Origin: Bacteroidales bacterium
GTDB taxonomy: Bacteria > Bacteroidota > Bacteroidia > Bacteroidales > UBA932
NCBI GenBank assembly: GCA_024401695.1
Contig: JAKSKN010000004.1
Coordinates: 1-64,000, forward strand
Direction of reading: 5' to 3'
Length of the DNA stretch: 64,000 bases
In this document: positions 31,386 through 41,175 of the stretch, one piece after another
How positions within the stretch are numbered: the first letter of the stretch is position 1
How the letters are laid out: every line of letters begins with the position of its first letter
The notes under the pieces: generated by a model
Seen by the model: only the letters and a program-made list of their open reading frames with translations
The model's database searches: none
Told to the model about the DNA's origin: nothing
Made by a program: the position numbers and the translations under genes

Positions 31386-32030
31386 ATGACAGAAGAAGAA
31401 TTCAAGAGTGTAAAGGCCGGTGACAAGCTTGTGCTTACGGCCTCGGCGGACTACGCACCGTACCCCGGAGGAGGTAAGCACATAGGATATGTCGCCACCA
31501 CCTACGGCAAACTGACCCTTGAGGCGATAGACAACCTGGAGCTTGTCAAGGTTGACAGGCGCCTGCCCGACTACCAGCACGTGTTCAAGGTGGGCGAGCG
31601 TGTAAAGGTTGTAGGCTTCAAGGGCCTTGTGTTCGGAGGAGGAGTCGACCTGACGCTGTTCAAGGACATGATCGGTGTTGTGAGCGAACGCAACACCGAT
31701 CCCAACGACAAGGACAAGTATATGCTCTCCGAAGGCATATTCACGTCCGAGGTGTACGTGGACTTCGACGACCACAAGGAGCTCCTTGTGGCACCTTGCT
31801 GCCTGGTCAAGGCAGGAGTCAGGTATGCCGTGAGCAGTGACGCCGACGAGTACATAGTGGTTGACAGGGACGACAGTTCCTACAAGGCGCTGTGCAGCTT
31901 CAGCAGGTCCATACCAAACGCGTACGGACTTGCGTGCGCCGCGTGCAACAAGATGAACGAGGACGGCATAAGGGAGTTCGAGGAAGAGTATAGAAAGAGA
32001 ACGGAAGATGTACAACCGCATAACTGTTGA
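31386..32030 (+). CDS. hypothetical protein with SH3-like start, 214 aa
   Basis: Beta-rich, with two KOW/SH3-like turns (VKAGDKLVLTA and VGERVKVVGFKG), suggesting a barrel that may bind nucleic acid or protein. Similar in layout to the upstream gene. The last 23 bases overlap the next gene. Confidence 0.72.
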   Translation: MTEEEFKSVKAGDKLVLTASADYAPYPGGGKHIGYVATTYGKLTLEAIDNLELVKVDRRLPDYQHVFKVGERVKVVGFKGLVFGGGVDLTLFKDMIGVVSERNTDPNDKDKYMLSEGIFTSEVYVDFDDHKELLVAPCCLVKAGVRYAVSSDADEYIVVDRDDSSYKALCSFSRSIPNAYGLACAACNKMNEDGIREFEEEYRKRTEDVQPHNC

Positions 32031-32667
32031 CGCCGAGATCGACGCGTCTAGGCTGCAGAGCGTGGCCTACGTGCTTTCCAGGCACCGTAGCATACCGGCC
32101 TCGTGCCTTAGGTACGCAGGAGAGGTGGACGGCCTGCGCCTTGTGCGCGAATGGGCCAAGGCCGACAGGGAGTCGTTCTCCCGCATAATGGGAGTGCGCA
32201 TGTCCCCGTTCGACAACGAATCCCTGTACAGGTCCTACATAACCCAGTCCTACTCGTTCATGGCGCCGTTCATGGCCAACCCTGCACTGGCACTGCCGGG
32301 CAGGAGGGAGACCGTGCGCCTCAGCGAGATTGTGAATGCAGTCCTCTCCAGCTGCGAGGGCGGCATTCACGGCCAGGATGCGGACCTGCTGCGTTTCGTG
32401 TACATGTTCAAGCCGCACGTAGAGGTGGTGAGGAACGTGTTCTACGAATGCTGCCGCATTGGAGGAGTGGTGCAGCCGTCGTGCAAGTTGAACGTGACGA
32501 GGATGGAGATCCTTTCGGAAACGTACAGCCTGCACCTGGACGCAACCGCGTACAGCGATACCGACGAGTCCGAACTGGAGGACGTGTTGATCGAGCTGCA
32601 GCTGGAGGCCTGCCGGTCGGCCGGAGAGGAACCGGATGAACACAATATACGACTACACCGAAAATGA
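32008..32667 (+). CDS. hypothetical protein, 219 aa
   Basis: Soluble, helical, with several arginine-rich helices and no recognised motif. Overlaps both neighbours slightly (23 and 4 bases). Confidence 0.74.
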   Translation: MYNRITVDAEIDASRLQSVAYVLSRHRSIPASCLRYAGEVDGLRLVREWAKADRESFSRIMGVRMSPFDNESLYRSYITQSYSFMAPFMANPALALPGRRETVRLSEIVNAVLSSCEGGIHGQDADLLRFVYMFKPHVEVVRNVFYECCRIGGVVQPSCKLNVTRMEILSETYSLHLDATAYSDTDESELEDVLIELQLEACRSAGEEPDEHNIRLHRK

Positions 32668-33029
32668 GAAAGGCAGCATACATAGGATGTGACCCGGGAA
32701 GCGATCCCGGAAAGAACGCACTGGCCAGGCAGCAAGCCTTCGACGGCCAGTTGAAGGAAAGGCCGGTAGGCAGGGTCCGGGTTTCCATGCCCGGAACCCG
32801 CTACTCGCCTGAGGAGTTCGCCGACAGGATGGACAGTTTCTCGTCCTGGGCGGTGCGCCATCCCGGAAGCCCCGAACTGGCCAGGAGGCTGGCCGAGGTT
32901 TCCAGGCTGGCAGAGGAGAATCCGGAAATGTTCGCCGAATACTCGGCGGCGAGGGGAGGGCTCGGATCGGGCCCTCTCGCCCTGGTCGAGGCGTGCATAC
33001 CGGCAACAGCAGTTTCACCTACAATATGA
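32664..33029 (+). CDS. hypothetical protein, 121 aa
   Basis: Starts in an ATGA overlap. Contains repeated Pro/Gly-type turns (GCDPGSDPGKN, VSMPGTRYSP) and a helical middle (ELARRLAEVSRLAEENPEMF). It ends in an ATGA overlap with the ankyrin gene. Function is not recognised. Confidence 0.7.
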   Translation: MRKAAYIGCDPGSDPGKNALARQQAFDGQLKERPVGRVRVSMPGTRYSPEEFADRMDSFSSWAVRHPGSPELARRLAEVSRLAEENPEMFAEYSAARGGLGSGPLALVEACIPATAVSPTI

Positions 33030-35113
33030 ACGATTACAAATACGCATCGGGAAAGAGGTTTCCAGACAGCCTGGAAGAGGAGAAGGAGAGGGATGCCATG
33101 TGGCTTGAGGACCGTGGACTGGAAAGGTCCCGGCAGAGGGTGTACGAATTCAACGGCGAGCTGACGGAAACGTATTACGGTCCTGCGCCCGCCGCCCAAG
33201 CTGCACCCAAGGTGACTGGAAAGGGCTATCCCACGTTCGTGGTGTACCCGGACTACGTCGAGGTCGAGACGGTCCCTGTAGGAAAGGGACAGAAGAAGGA
33301 GGAGGACATAAGGAACGCGTGGATAGGGTTCATGGCGTTCTGTGGAAAGCAGGACCAGCAGGACCATGACTGCGGCAACAAGACAATGAACTACATGATG
33401 GACGGGCTGGCCGACCTCGGAAAGGCCGGGTTGACCACGGCCCTTGCCTACGCCGCCACCGGACAGATACTGTACGAGTCCGCCATCCCTCTCCTGCTGG
33501 ACATGGGAGCGGATCCCAACGGAGTGGTGTTCGTGGCCGGCTCCGGCTACACCACGCCGCTGCTGGAGGCCGTCAGGGGACTGTCGTCCACCTGCTGCTA
33601 CAGCATGGACAAGATGGAGTACGGCATCGACGGACGCATGTTCTTCAAGTCCACGGCATGCGGCCGTACGCTGGACATACTGCTTGAGGCAGGAGGCAAC
33701 CCGTTCAAGGCGGTCATACGCCCGAAACTGGTCAACCTGTACGGAAGGGGCTACACTGCAGCCTCGACGTATGTCAACACATGCTCGGCTGTATCCATAC
33801 TGGACATGCTGTGCAATATGGTGACCAAGGGTTCGGAGTGCACCGGCAGGGCTGGAAGGACGTGCGACGTGCAATCCTCCAGGGGATCGTACGCGCTGTC
33901 GGCGGTTGTGGACAGGATAGCCGGAAGGGACTCGAGGTTCATCGAGTTCCTGCATTGCGGGGCGTTCAGCGGAGGAGCGGCAGTGGACCGAATCCCCAGG
34001 TACTACCCAGGAGAGCTCGGTACAAGGATCTATGCAGCCGGCGACTCCATGCTCACCGCCTATGCGTCCATGTTGGGGCTTGTCCCGAGGACGGCCGACA
34101 TATACGGTCCCGGATGCTATACCGATGTTCCGACACCGAGCGAGGTAAGGAGGTTCGGGGAGGTGGACGCCGAGTTCTCCGGCAAGGCCACAGCCCTGTT
34201 CCACGCCGGACTGCCGTTCGAGTGGGACGGACGCTGGGGAATGGACATGTCCGGCTCCCAGGAGATGGGAGAGCTGTGTCCGTCCCTTGGACACCGTACC
34301 GGGAGCGATCCGGGAATGGAGGAGATCGGAGACCTGGGTTCGTCACTCAGGTGGATGTCCGGAAGGTCGTACACATCGTGCCAGTGGCTTGACCGCAACC
34401 TGCTCGACACCGCTGTGGCCTTAGGGGCCAACGTGGACGGCTGCAGGGTGCACACCACGGGTACGGGTACGGTCGACTCCGTGTGTCCTGACGACAAGGC
34501 GTTCATAAGCGAGGTGTTCAGGGAGTGCGACTGGGACTCCGTGGCAGCCAAGAGCGGTCCGCACGGCATAGCCGGAGGACGCACATCCGTAGCCACCGCG
34601 TTCGCACTGCTGGACATGGGAGCCGATCCCGACACAAGGTCCGGTACACACAGGGACACCGCCCTGATATCCCTGGCCAAGGCCTTTGCCAGCCGCTACT
34701 CCACATGCTCCACCAGGGATTCCATGCTGGATGCATTGAGGAGGCTGCTGGAGCACGGGGCCGACGTGAACGTGACCAACAGGGAAGGAGAGGACGCCCT
34801 GAGGGTGCTGGTAAGGGAAACGAACAGTTCCCTGTGGGGAGACATGTTCAACGAGAAGGGAAGGGCCAAGCAGCTGATGGAGTTCGCACAGGAGCTGATG
34901 GAGGCCGGCCTGGACCTCAACAGGACGTTTACCCTGGAGGCGGACGGTTCAGGCAAGAAGGCGGTCAAGCTGGTACCGCACGAACACGGCCTGGACCATG
35001 TGTTGTCGCATTTCATAGCGGCGGCCAGGAAAAGGTTGAACGGGATAGACGACGATATCCGCAAGGAACGCGAAAGGCTTGAGGCCGAAGCTTCCAAGGA
35101 TTCCAAGTCCTAG
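33026..35113 (+). CDS. ankyrin-repeat protein, 695 aa
   Basis: Ankyrin-type units are clear: AIPLLLDMGADPNGV (about residues 149-163), TLDILLEAGGNPFK (about 214-227), FALLDMGADPDTRS (about 525-538) followed by DTALISLAKAF, and LRRLLEHGADVNVTNREGED (about 572-591). Intervening segments look like diverged or long-loop repeats. There is no signal peptide. Ankyrin repeats bind proteins. In Wolbachia and sponge-symbiont phages they are linked to interaction with eukaryotic hosts, but they could equally bind bacterial proteins. The ATG at 33026 (ATGA overlap) is preferred to 32993. The gene ends 11 bases before a terminator hairpin. Confidence 0.82.
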   Translation: MNDYKYASGKRFPDSLEEEKERDAMWLEDRGLERSRQRVYEFNGELTETYYGPAPAAQAAPKVTGKGYPTFVVYPDYVEVETVPVGKGQKKEEDIRNAWIGFMAFCGKQDQQDHDCGNKTMNYMMDGLADLGKAGLTTALAYAATGQILYESAIPLLLDMGADPNGVVFVAGSGYTTPLLEAVRGLSSTCCYSMDKMEYGIDGRMFFKSTACGRTLDILLEAGGNPFKAVIRPKLVNLYGRGYTAASTYVNTCSAVSILDMLCNMVTKGSECTGRAGRTCDVQSSRGSYALSAVVDRIAGRDSRFIEFLHCGAFSGGAAVDRIPRYYPGELGTRIYAAGDSMLTAYASMLGLVPRTADIYGPGCYTDVPTPSEVRRFGEVDAEFSGKATALFHAGLPFEWDGRWGMDMSGSQEMGELCPSLGHRTGSDPGMEEIGDLGSSLRWMSGRSYTSCQWLDRNLLDTAVALGANVDGCRVHTTGTGTVDSVCPDDKAFISEVFRECDWDSVAAKSGPHGIAGGRTSVATAFALLDMGADPDTRSGTHRDTALISLAKAFASRYSTCSTRDSMLDALRRLLEHGADVNVTNREGEDALRVLVRETNSSLWGDMFNEKGRAKQLMEFAQELMEAGLDLNRTFTLEADGSGKKAVKLVPHEHGLDHVLSHFIAAARKRLNGIDDDIRKERERLEAEASKDSKS

Positions 35114-35124
35114 TTGAAAAAGCT

Positions 35125-35165
35125 GCGCCGGTTTGCCGCATGGCGGCATTCCGGCGCTTTTTTTT
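35125..35165 (+). terminator. intrinsic terminator after the ankyrin gene
   Basis: GCGCCGG (35125-35131) pairs with CCGGCGC (35151-35157), with an inner GCCGC/GGCGGC stem, followed by eight T. It separates the metabolic/unknown operon from the virion-type block. Confidence 0.92.
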
Positions 35166-35182
35166 AGCTGCCATATGATGTA

Positions 35183-35211
35183 TTGACAATAGCACAGGTA
35201 AATAGGATAAT
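35183..35211 (+). promoter_or_regulatory. sigma70-type promoter, leaderless configuration
   Basis: TTGACA (35183-35188), 17 bases, GATAAT (35206-35211). The start codon of the next gene begins at 35218, 7 bases after the -10, which is where transcription should begin. Confidence 0.8.
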
Positions 35212-35217
35212 ATCCTT

Positions 35218-38200
35218 ATGCCTAATATTTTTAAGAATCCGGCTACGGCCGCCATCACAGGAGGCGTGGCGCTTCCGTTTGGAATGGACTGGTTGCAGCA
35301 CGAGGATGTGAAGGTGCCCGTGGTCGATTCGGTGCTGGATATGACACGCGGCAAGTTCGACAAGTTCAGGGCCGGCAACTTCGCCTTGAACTCCATGATC
35401 GGTGCCGCTTCCGGCGGACTTATGGCAAAACCCAAGACGCTTGTGCAGGGTGCCTCGCTGGCCGCCCTGGCACCTGCGAAGGACCTGCTCCTGAACATGC
35501 AGGGAACGCCGGAGAAGGTGAACAAGGTGCTGGACGAGATGCCCGAGGTCACCAAGGCAATGAAGGATGCCGGCAACAGGTCCAACATATTGATGGGTAT
35601 ACTCGGGGCGGGCGCCCTCGGTATCGGAGGTGCCGCCCTGTGGAAGTACCTGAAGAAGAGGGACGATATCCCCGGTGAGAACGGAACCATACAGTACATA
35701 ATGAAGGGCAAGGAGGGCGATCCCGAGACGGATGCTCTCGTCACCGTTCCCATCAACAACCCCGCCGTGTCCCAGAGCGTGGCGGAGGATATGAACATAA
35801 GCGTGAGGCGTGGACTGGGCAAGGCCGTGAAGTGGAACTCCAGCAGGAGGGATCCGAACACCGGCAAGCTCATACCTTATGCGGTATGGAACAACCTTTA
35901 CGGGCACAAGGACGAGTCAGAGCCTGCCAAGGCGCCCAACAGCGACTACGACGCCAAGTCGGGAGACAACGATCCAAAGGGAATGAACAAGGACGCAGCT
36001 AAAAAGAAGGACAAGAAGAAGGGCAAGTCCCGCAAGGGCGGCTTGCACAGCACCGCCGGAATGATAGGCGGAAGCACGATTGGAGCGCTCAAGAGTATGG
36101 CGCTCGGCGGGGGTCTTATACCCGGTGCACTGTCCGGTGCCAAAGCAGGCATGGAAGTGGACACGCTTAGGAACCTGAACGACTCGCTCAAGCCGAAGGA
36201 CAGGAAGAACGGCGGAATGATAACCGGCGGTATCCTCGGAGGACTCGGAGGAGGAGCACTCGGCGCACTGACTGCCCCGGAGAACAAGGCGGTCAGCGTA
36301 CCGATCGGCGCCATACTCGGTGCACTGGCCGGCGGAAGCACCGGTATAGACATAGACTCCTACAGGGCTTCGGGAGCCGTGGCCGACAAGATTTCCAAGA
36401 AGAGGAAGGGCAAGGAGCACTCCAACAGGTTCGGCACCACACTGGCCGGTGCATTGACCGGTGCAGGGCTGGGAGGACTGGTTGGAAGCCTCAAGAGGGA
36501 CGCGATGGGCAACGCCGGGTTAGGCCTTGGTGCCGGCACTGGAATAGGTGCCGGAATTGGTGCGCTATCCGGAGGCCTGCTCGGAAGCAAGATTGACGAG
36601 TATAGGAACATAACTGATGCAAACGAGATGCTCGGCAACGGAAGGAGCCACAAGGCTCCGGCCATAGGTGCCGGTGCCGGCGGTCTGCTCGGAGCCATAC
36701 TCGGCGGAATCGGTGCAGGCCCCGGAGGAGCCGTGGGCGGCGCGCTGGCCGGTGCGGGCGGTGGCGCCCTTCTCGGCACGGGTGTCGGATCCTACCTCAA
36801 GTCCAACGACATAGTCAACGAGGAGGAGGAACCGGAGAAGAACGCCGCAGCCGAGGGCTTCAACGCAATGGCCTACAACAGCGGAAGCGGTGCCCCCGAG
36901 GGAGTGCTCAAGGCCGTCAACAGGTTCACCCGCCCGGCAGGCACCGAAAGGAAGGACGACCATTCGTACACTGAGGGATCTCACAATACCAACTCTGCCG
37001 GCCTGGGACTGAACGATGCAGGCGGCAACGCCGGTATCAACAAGTCCGCCTCGGAGGTTGATCCGGGCGACATGCGCAACAGGTTCATCGGTATGGTCGG
37101 CAACACAATGTCCAACGCCGCCAATTCGGCGTACGGAGCCGCCTCCGATGCTGCAAGGTGGACTGGAAGGCAGGTCGGTAACGCCGCGCGCTCGGCGTAC
37201 GGAGCAGCTTCCAAGGCACTGGACTGGACAAGTTCACAGGTGGGCAACGCCGTGCGCGCCATGGAGGATGCCGACAAGGCCAGGGTGAACGGGCAGACGT
37301 TGAGTTCCTACAGGAGGGACAGGGCCAGCAGGCAGAGGGAAGACCTCCGCAACACGGCTGAGTCGGTCGTGAACAGGTTCAGGGCGTACGGAACGCCCCT
37401 GACCGATGCCGATAGGGCCGCCATAAGGACCAACGACAAGATGAACGAATTCGACAGGCTCTACAACGCAGGCAGGCAGGCCGGCACCATCAAGGCTGTC
37501 AACTACGGCAACAGGAAGGACGTGCTGAAGGACGTCAGCGACGCGTACGACAGGGAGATGGGACGCGGTCCGATAGATGCCGCCAATACAAGGGCGGAAC
37601 TGGGAGACACCGGAACCGTCAAGAAGGCGTCCAGGGAGTTCGCAGAGGGAGCCGGCACCGTAAGCTCTGGACTGGTAGGAGGCGCCCTTGGAGGCGCAGG
37701 CGGTGCAGCGGTTGCATCCGGCCTTGGCAAGGATCCCGTTATAGGCGGTACGGCCGGAGCATTGCTCGGAGCCCTCGTACCCAACATGGTAGGATACCTT
37801 GCAGGCAAGACGGCCGGCCCTCGACCCGACGGGGCACTTGAACAGCACGACAGCCACGCCGACATGGCAGAGTACGTCGTTCCCGGTTACGCATCTTACC
37901 AGTACGCAAGGAGGATGGAGACCGAGGACGCCGCGGCCAAGGCCAAGGAGGACACCATGAAGTCTTACCTTGCCACGGGTGCCATGCCTGGAGGACAGGA
38001 CGGCATACCGTCCAACCTGGAATCCGACGACGAGGAGGAGGACTACGGAAATTTTAAGTCGGCTGCTGTACAGGGAGCGTACCCTGGGCAGCAGCCTGCA
38101 TCCTCGACACATCCAGCCATCCGCAACCTCAACGGTGCGTTGAACAACAACAGGCAGAATGCCAATACGCAGAACACCCGGCAGCAGGGGCAGCAGGCCG

Positions 38201-39498
38201 GGCAGCAGATGCAGTCCCAGAGGGATTACAACGAGCAGACCAGGATAGCCACCGACATGCAGATGTACGGCTACGCCAGGGTCAGGGGAGCGGACGGAAA
38301 GCTCTACCATCCGCAACAGCAGCAGGGGCAGCAGGCGCAGCAGGGGCAGCAGCAGACTCAACAGCAGCCACAGCAGCAACAGCAGGCCGGCACCTCCGGT
38401 ATACAGGTTGCAAACACCACTCTGCCGGCAGCCGGCGGAGCCAATGCCACCAGCACGCAGAACCCTGCTCCAAGGACTGGTAACGGCAACGCGCCGCTGA
38501 CAATGAACTCCACTCCGGTCGTAGTGCAGGACAACGGGCAGAGGGAGCTTCAGTCTGTCGGCGAGGACGCTGCAAACTCCGAATACGACAGGAGGCTCAA
38601 CATGTACAGGCAGCACGGCTACAAGGGAGACGGCTCCGACATAACCGGCCTGGGTCCAAGGGACAAGTTCGTCGCCGACTACAACAAGAGGCGCAGCGAG
38701 GCAGCCCCTCCTCCCATGACACCCGAGCAGAAGGCGGCAGACGAGGCACAGAGGGCCAGTACGGCCGCTACAACCAGAAGCCAGCTAAGGTCTGATATAG
38801 CCAGGGAGCGCACGATCACCAACATGAACGGCACCAGCCAGACTATAGACAGCAAGACTACTCCGGAACAGTACCTTATGGACAATATGTTCAATAACGG
38901 GTCTTCCACATCGTCCACCACAGGTTTGGACGCCAACGGCGTGTACCATGCCAAGGCCAGGAGGATAAACTCTGCCGGCCTGGCGGAGACCGTGGACATG
39001 GACTCCGACACAGTGGACACGGCAAATCTCAGGAAGTCTCTGGGAGACATGAGGAACGGCATGCAGAAGAAGCTTGGGGTCGATCCAAACTCTATGAACT
39101 TCTGGAACCTCAACAGCAGGGACGACTACGACAACGCCGCAAAGTGGATGAAAGAGTACGGAGCCGGCCAGGACCAGATCGACGCGCTTAACAAGGACAG
39201 AACGGCAAGGTATGGAAGGGACAGCGTAAACTCGTGGTACCTGGACAATGACAGGAAGGTACAGGCAAACAGTTCTGTAGGCGTAAGGAACATGTTGTCC
39301 AGCTACGGAGACGCAGGCAAGCAGTCGTGGGCCAATCTGCGTAGTCCGAACGACTACTACCAGGCTCGCTCATGGCTACTGAGCAACGGCACCGCCACCG
39401 GGCGTACGAGGGGTGACATCAATACAGCGCTGAAGAGGCTGGAGGCCGACTACAACACAAGGTTCGGCAACCAGACCGAGTACAACCCGCAGCAGTAG
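35218..39498 (+). CDS. giant glycine-zipper virion-type protein, 1426 aa
   Basis: The first half holds many Gly/Ala-rich amphipathic stretches (GALGIGGAALWKYLKK, GGGALGALTAP, GAGTGIGAGIGALSGG, GAGGGALLGTGVGS), a pattern seen in membrane-penetrating or ejected virion proteins and lysis/toxin glycine zippers. A Gln-rich linker (about 1035-1060) follows, and the C-terminal part is soluble. Four K-x-A sites (K541, K609, K803, K947) divide the chain. It probably is a structural or ejected internal protein delivered with DNA; this is inferred from size, composition and neighbours. It starts a new transcription unit with no leader. Confidence 0.75.
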   Translation: MPNIFKNPATAAITGGVALPFGMDWLQHEDVKVPVVDSVLDMTRGKFDKFRAGNFALNSMIGAASGGLMAKPKTLVQGASLAALAPAKDLLLNMQGTPEKVNKVLDEMPEVTKAMKDAGNRSNILMGILGAGALGIGGAALWKYLKKRDDIPGENGTIQYIMKGKEGDPETDALVTVPINNPAVSQSVAEDMNISVRRGLGKAVKWNSSRRDPNTGKLIPYAVWNNLYGHKDESEPAKAPNSDYDAKSGDNDPKGMNKDAAKKKDKKKGKSRKGGLHSTAGMIGGSTIGALKSMALGGGLIPGALSGAKAGMEVDTLRNLNDSLKPKDRKNGGMITGGILGGLGGGALGALTAPENKAVSVPIGAILGALAGGSTGIDIDSYRASGAVADKISKKRKGKEHSNRFGTTLAGALTGAGLGGLVGSLKRDAMGNAGLGLGAGTGIGAGIGALSGGLLGSKIDEYRNITDANEMLGNGRSHKAPAIGAGAGGLLGAILGGIGAGPGGAVGGALAGAGGGALLGTGVGSYLKSNDIVNEEEEPEKNAAAEGFNAMAYNSGSGAPEGVLKAVNRFTRPAGTERKDDHSYTEGSHNTNSAGLGLNDAGGNAGINKSASEVDPGDMRNRFIGMVGNTMSNAANSAYGAASDAARWTGRQVGNAARSAYGAASKALDWTSSQVGNAVRAMEDADKARVNGQTLSSYRRDRASRQREDLRNTAESVVNRFRAYGTPLTDADRAAIRTNDKMNEFDRLYNAGRQAGTIKAVNYGNRKDVLKDVSDAYDREMGRGPIDAANTRAELGDTGTVKKASREFAEGAGTVSSGLVGGALGGAGGAAVASGLGKDPVIGGTAGALLGALVPNMVGYLAGKTAGPRPDGALEQHDSHADMAEYVVPGYASYQYARRMETEDAAAKAKEDTMKSYLATGAMPGGQDGIPSNLESDDEEEDYGNFKSAAVQGAYPGQQPASSTHPAIRNLNGALNNNRQNANTQNTRQQGQQAGQQMQSQRDYNEQTRIATDMQMYGYARVRGADGKLYHPQQQQGQQAQQGQQQTQQQPQQQQQAGTSGIQVANTTLPAAGGANATSTQNPAPRTGNGNAPLTMNSTPVVVQDNGQRELQSVGEDAANSEYDRRLNMYRQHGYKGDGSDITGLGPRDKFVADYNKRRSEAAPPPMTPEQKAADEAQRASTAATTRSQLRSDIARERTITNMNGTSQTIDSKTTPEQYLMDNMFNNGSSTSSTTGLDANGVYHAKARRINSAGLAETVDMDSDTVDTANLRKSLGDMRNGMQKKLGVDPNSMNFWNLNSRDDYDNAAKWMKEYGAGQDQIDALNKDRTARYGRDSVNSWYLDNDRKVQANSSVGVRNMLSSYGDAGKQSWANLRSPNDYYQARSWLLSNGTATGRTRGDINTALKRLEADYNTRFGNQTEYNPQQ

Positions 39499-39526
39499 GT
39501 AACCACACAACAATACATACATACAA

Positions 39527-39820
39527 ATGAACGAAGAACTGTTGAAGGCCGCAAAGGCCGCATTGAACGAAATCAGGAAGGCTGCAGCTGGAGGTCCTCC
39601 TCCTGCAGGCCCACAGGGCCCTCCTCAGCCTCCTCCTCCTCCACCCACTATACCTGGAGGAGGCAAGGGCGCCCCTGTTCCTCCAAGTTCGCAGGCCCAG
39701 CCTGCCCAGCCCGCAACCGCGCAGCCCGGAGTGCAGACCGGGGTACAGGCTGCCAACGGGTTGCTGGCGTGGCTTAACAACAACAAGGGCAAGTCGGTCG
39801 TTCCGCCTGCCAACCACTGA
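39527..39820 (+). CDS. proline-rich small protein, 97 aa
   Basis: A short helix (NEELLKAAKAALNEIRKAAA) precedes a long Pro/Gly/Ala-rich disordered middle with a run of Pro (about residues 32-40), ending in a second short helix. It may be a virion linker or adaptor. Function is not recognised. Confidence 0.72.
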   Translation: MNEELLKAAKAALNEIRKAAAGGPPPAGPQGPPQPPPPPPTIPGGGKGAPVPPSSQAQPAQPATAQPGVQTGVQAANGLLAWLNNNKGKSVVPPANH

Positions 39821-39821
39821 C

Positions 39822-40244
39822 ATGGACTTCTACGCCATACAGTACATAGCCAGGCTTCCGGAGCTTGACAAGTCGGCCGCCACGAGGGACGAGGCGGCCG
39901 GCATCATGGACAGCATATACAACGAGGAGCCTAAGTGGTGGCCATACGGATGGACTCCGGAGGGACACGAGAGCGTGTACGTCGTCAAGGAGGCGTCCAC
40001 CGGCAACAGGTGCGGCGTGGTGGGCTGGCAGCAGTTCAAGAGGGACGGCAAGACCATAGGCACGTACTCGGTAGGCATACTCCCGGAATACAGGGGCAAC
40101 GGCTTCGCCAAGGAGGCGCTGGCCAAGCTGCTCAGGGAGAAGTCTGCCGGCGTGGACGAGGTGAGGGCGTACGTCATAGACGGCAACGCCCCGTCACAGA
40201 GGCTGGCCAAGTCCATGGGCATAGAGGTGTACAACAAGTTCTGA
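39822..40244 (+). CDS. GNAT-family N-acetyltransferase
   Basis: GNAT enzymes transfer an acetyl group from acetyl-CoA to an amine. The CoA-binding loop is visible in VGILPEYRGNGFAKEALAKL (about residues 86-105; family Q/R-x-x-G-x-G/A), followed by VIDGNAPSQRLAKSMGIEVY, the usual N-x-x-S-x-x-L...G-F/I ending. At 140 residues the length is typical. Its place among virion genes is unusual; the target may be a virion or host protein. Confidence 0.85.
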   Translation: MDFYAIQYIARLPELDKSAATRDEAAGIMDSIYNEEPKWWPYGWTPEGHESVYVVKEASTGNRCGVVGWQQFKRDGKTIGTYSVGILPEYRGNGFAKEALAKLLREKSAGVDEVRAYVIDGNAPSQRLAKSMGIEVYNKF

Positions 40245-40245
40245 T

Positions 40246-40704
40246 ATGGAAAAGAGGGCGCTGGCCAAATGGAAGCTGATGGGTATACTCGGCAAGTATG
40301 CCAAGGATTACGGTATACGCACGTCCAACGGGCTGCCCAGGACGTTCAGCCCCAAGCTCCGTCCCTACGACCCCGACGAGTTCAGCGAGATAGGCTCCTA
40401 CCTGTCCAAGAACCCTGCCATAGCCGGCAAGCTGAACAGGCTGATAGGCAACATAGCCGCTTCCGGAAGGGACATGTCCACGTCTTACGGCAGGCTGGCC
40501 GGCCTGGCGGATATGAGGGAGACCATGAACGGAGTCGGGTTCCTTGGAAGGTTCTTCGGAGTCGGCAAGCCGTATATGGCCAGGCCCTACTCCATGGCAC
40601 CGTACAAGTTCAGGAGGAGGGACTATTCAAAGGAATACGAGCTGAACAGGCTGTTCAACCACGTGCCTTCGGGTTATAATACTGCCGGAGGTACTACAGT
40701 TTAA
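40246..40704 (+). CDS. hypothetical basic protein, 152 aa
   Basis: Starts MEKRALAKWKL, sharing the K-x-A N-terminal pattern of other virion-block proteins. Basic and helical, with a Tyr/Arg-rich C-terminus. One base after the GNAT gene. Probably a virion component; not recognised. Confidence 0.72.
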   Translation: MEKRALAKWKLMGILGKYAKDYGIRTSNGLPRTFSPKLRPYDPDEFSEIGSYLSKNPAIAGKLNRLIGNIAASGRDMSTSYGRLAGLADMRETMNGVGFLGRFFGVGKPYMARPYSMAPYKFRRRDYSKEYELNRLFNHVPSGYNTAGGTTV

Positions 40705-40706
40705 CT

Positions 40707-40976
40707 ATGATAAGACTACGGGACAAGAACGGCAAGGCGTACAAGACTCCGGCCGGCATAACGGCCCTGGAGGTGTGCGACATAGACGGGAAGCCTGCGC
40801 TGGTGTTCGTGCTCAACCCGGACGGCTCCATCGACATGCACAGCAGCGGAGAGCCTGCGTTCAACCGCTATTGCAAGCGGTACGGGCTTGACAAGGCGGA
40901 AGTTGTCGGTATAACTGACGAGGACGTTTGGAAGGGCGGCGAGAGGCGCGGCCCTGTTGTGGTAACAAAGAATTGA
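40707..40976 (+). CDS. hypothetical protein, 89 aa
   Basis: A small beta-rich protein (MIRLRDKNGKAYKTPAGI). Two bases after the previous stop. Function is not recognised. Confidence 0.68.
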   Translation: MIRLRDKNGKAYKTPAGITALEVCDIDGKPALVFVLNPDGSIDMHSSGEPAFNRYCKRYGLDKAEVVGITDEDVWKGGERRGPVVVTKN

Positions 40977-40980
40977 TTTT

Positions 40981-41175
40981 ATGAAGGCATTGTCATTGGG
41001 AGAGTTTTTGGCGGCCTGCGGTGACGCCGGGGCCGATTGCATCAACTCCGGCGCGCAGTTCGACGACGCCCTGCGTGCAAGGGTGGATGAGAGGTACGCC
41101 AAGGAGGAGTATACCAAGCCTGACGTGGACAGGCTTATAAAAAACATGGGAATGTCAAATTTTCGCACTAAATGA
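40981..41175 (+). CDS. hypothetical protein, 64 aa
   Basis: Small helical acidic protein whose stop overlaps the start of the giant fibre gene (ATGA). Function is not recognised. Confidence 0.65.
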   Translation: MKALSLGEFLAACGDAGADCINSGAQFDDALRARVDERYAKEEYTKPDVDRLIKNMGMSNFRTK

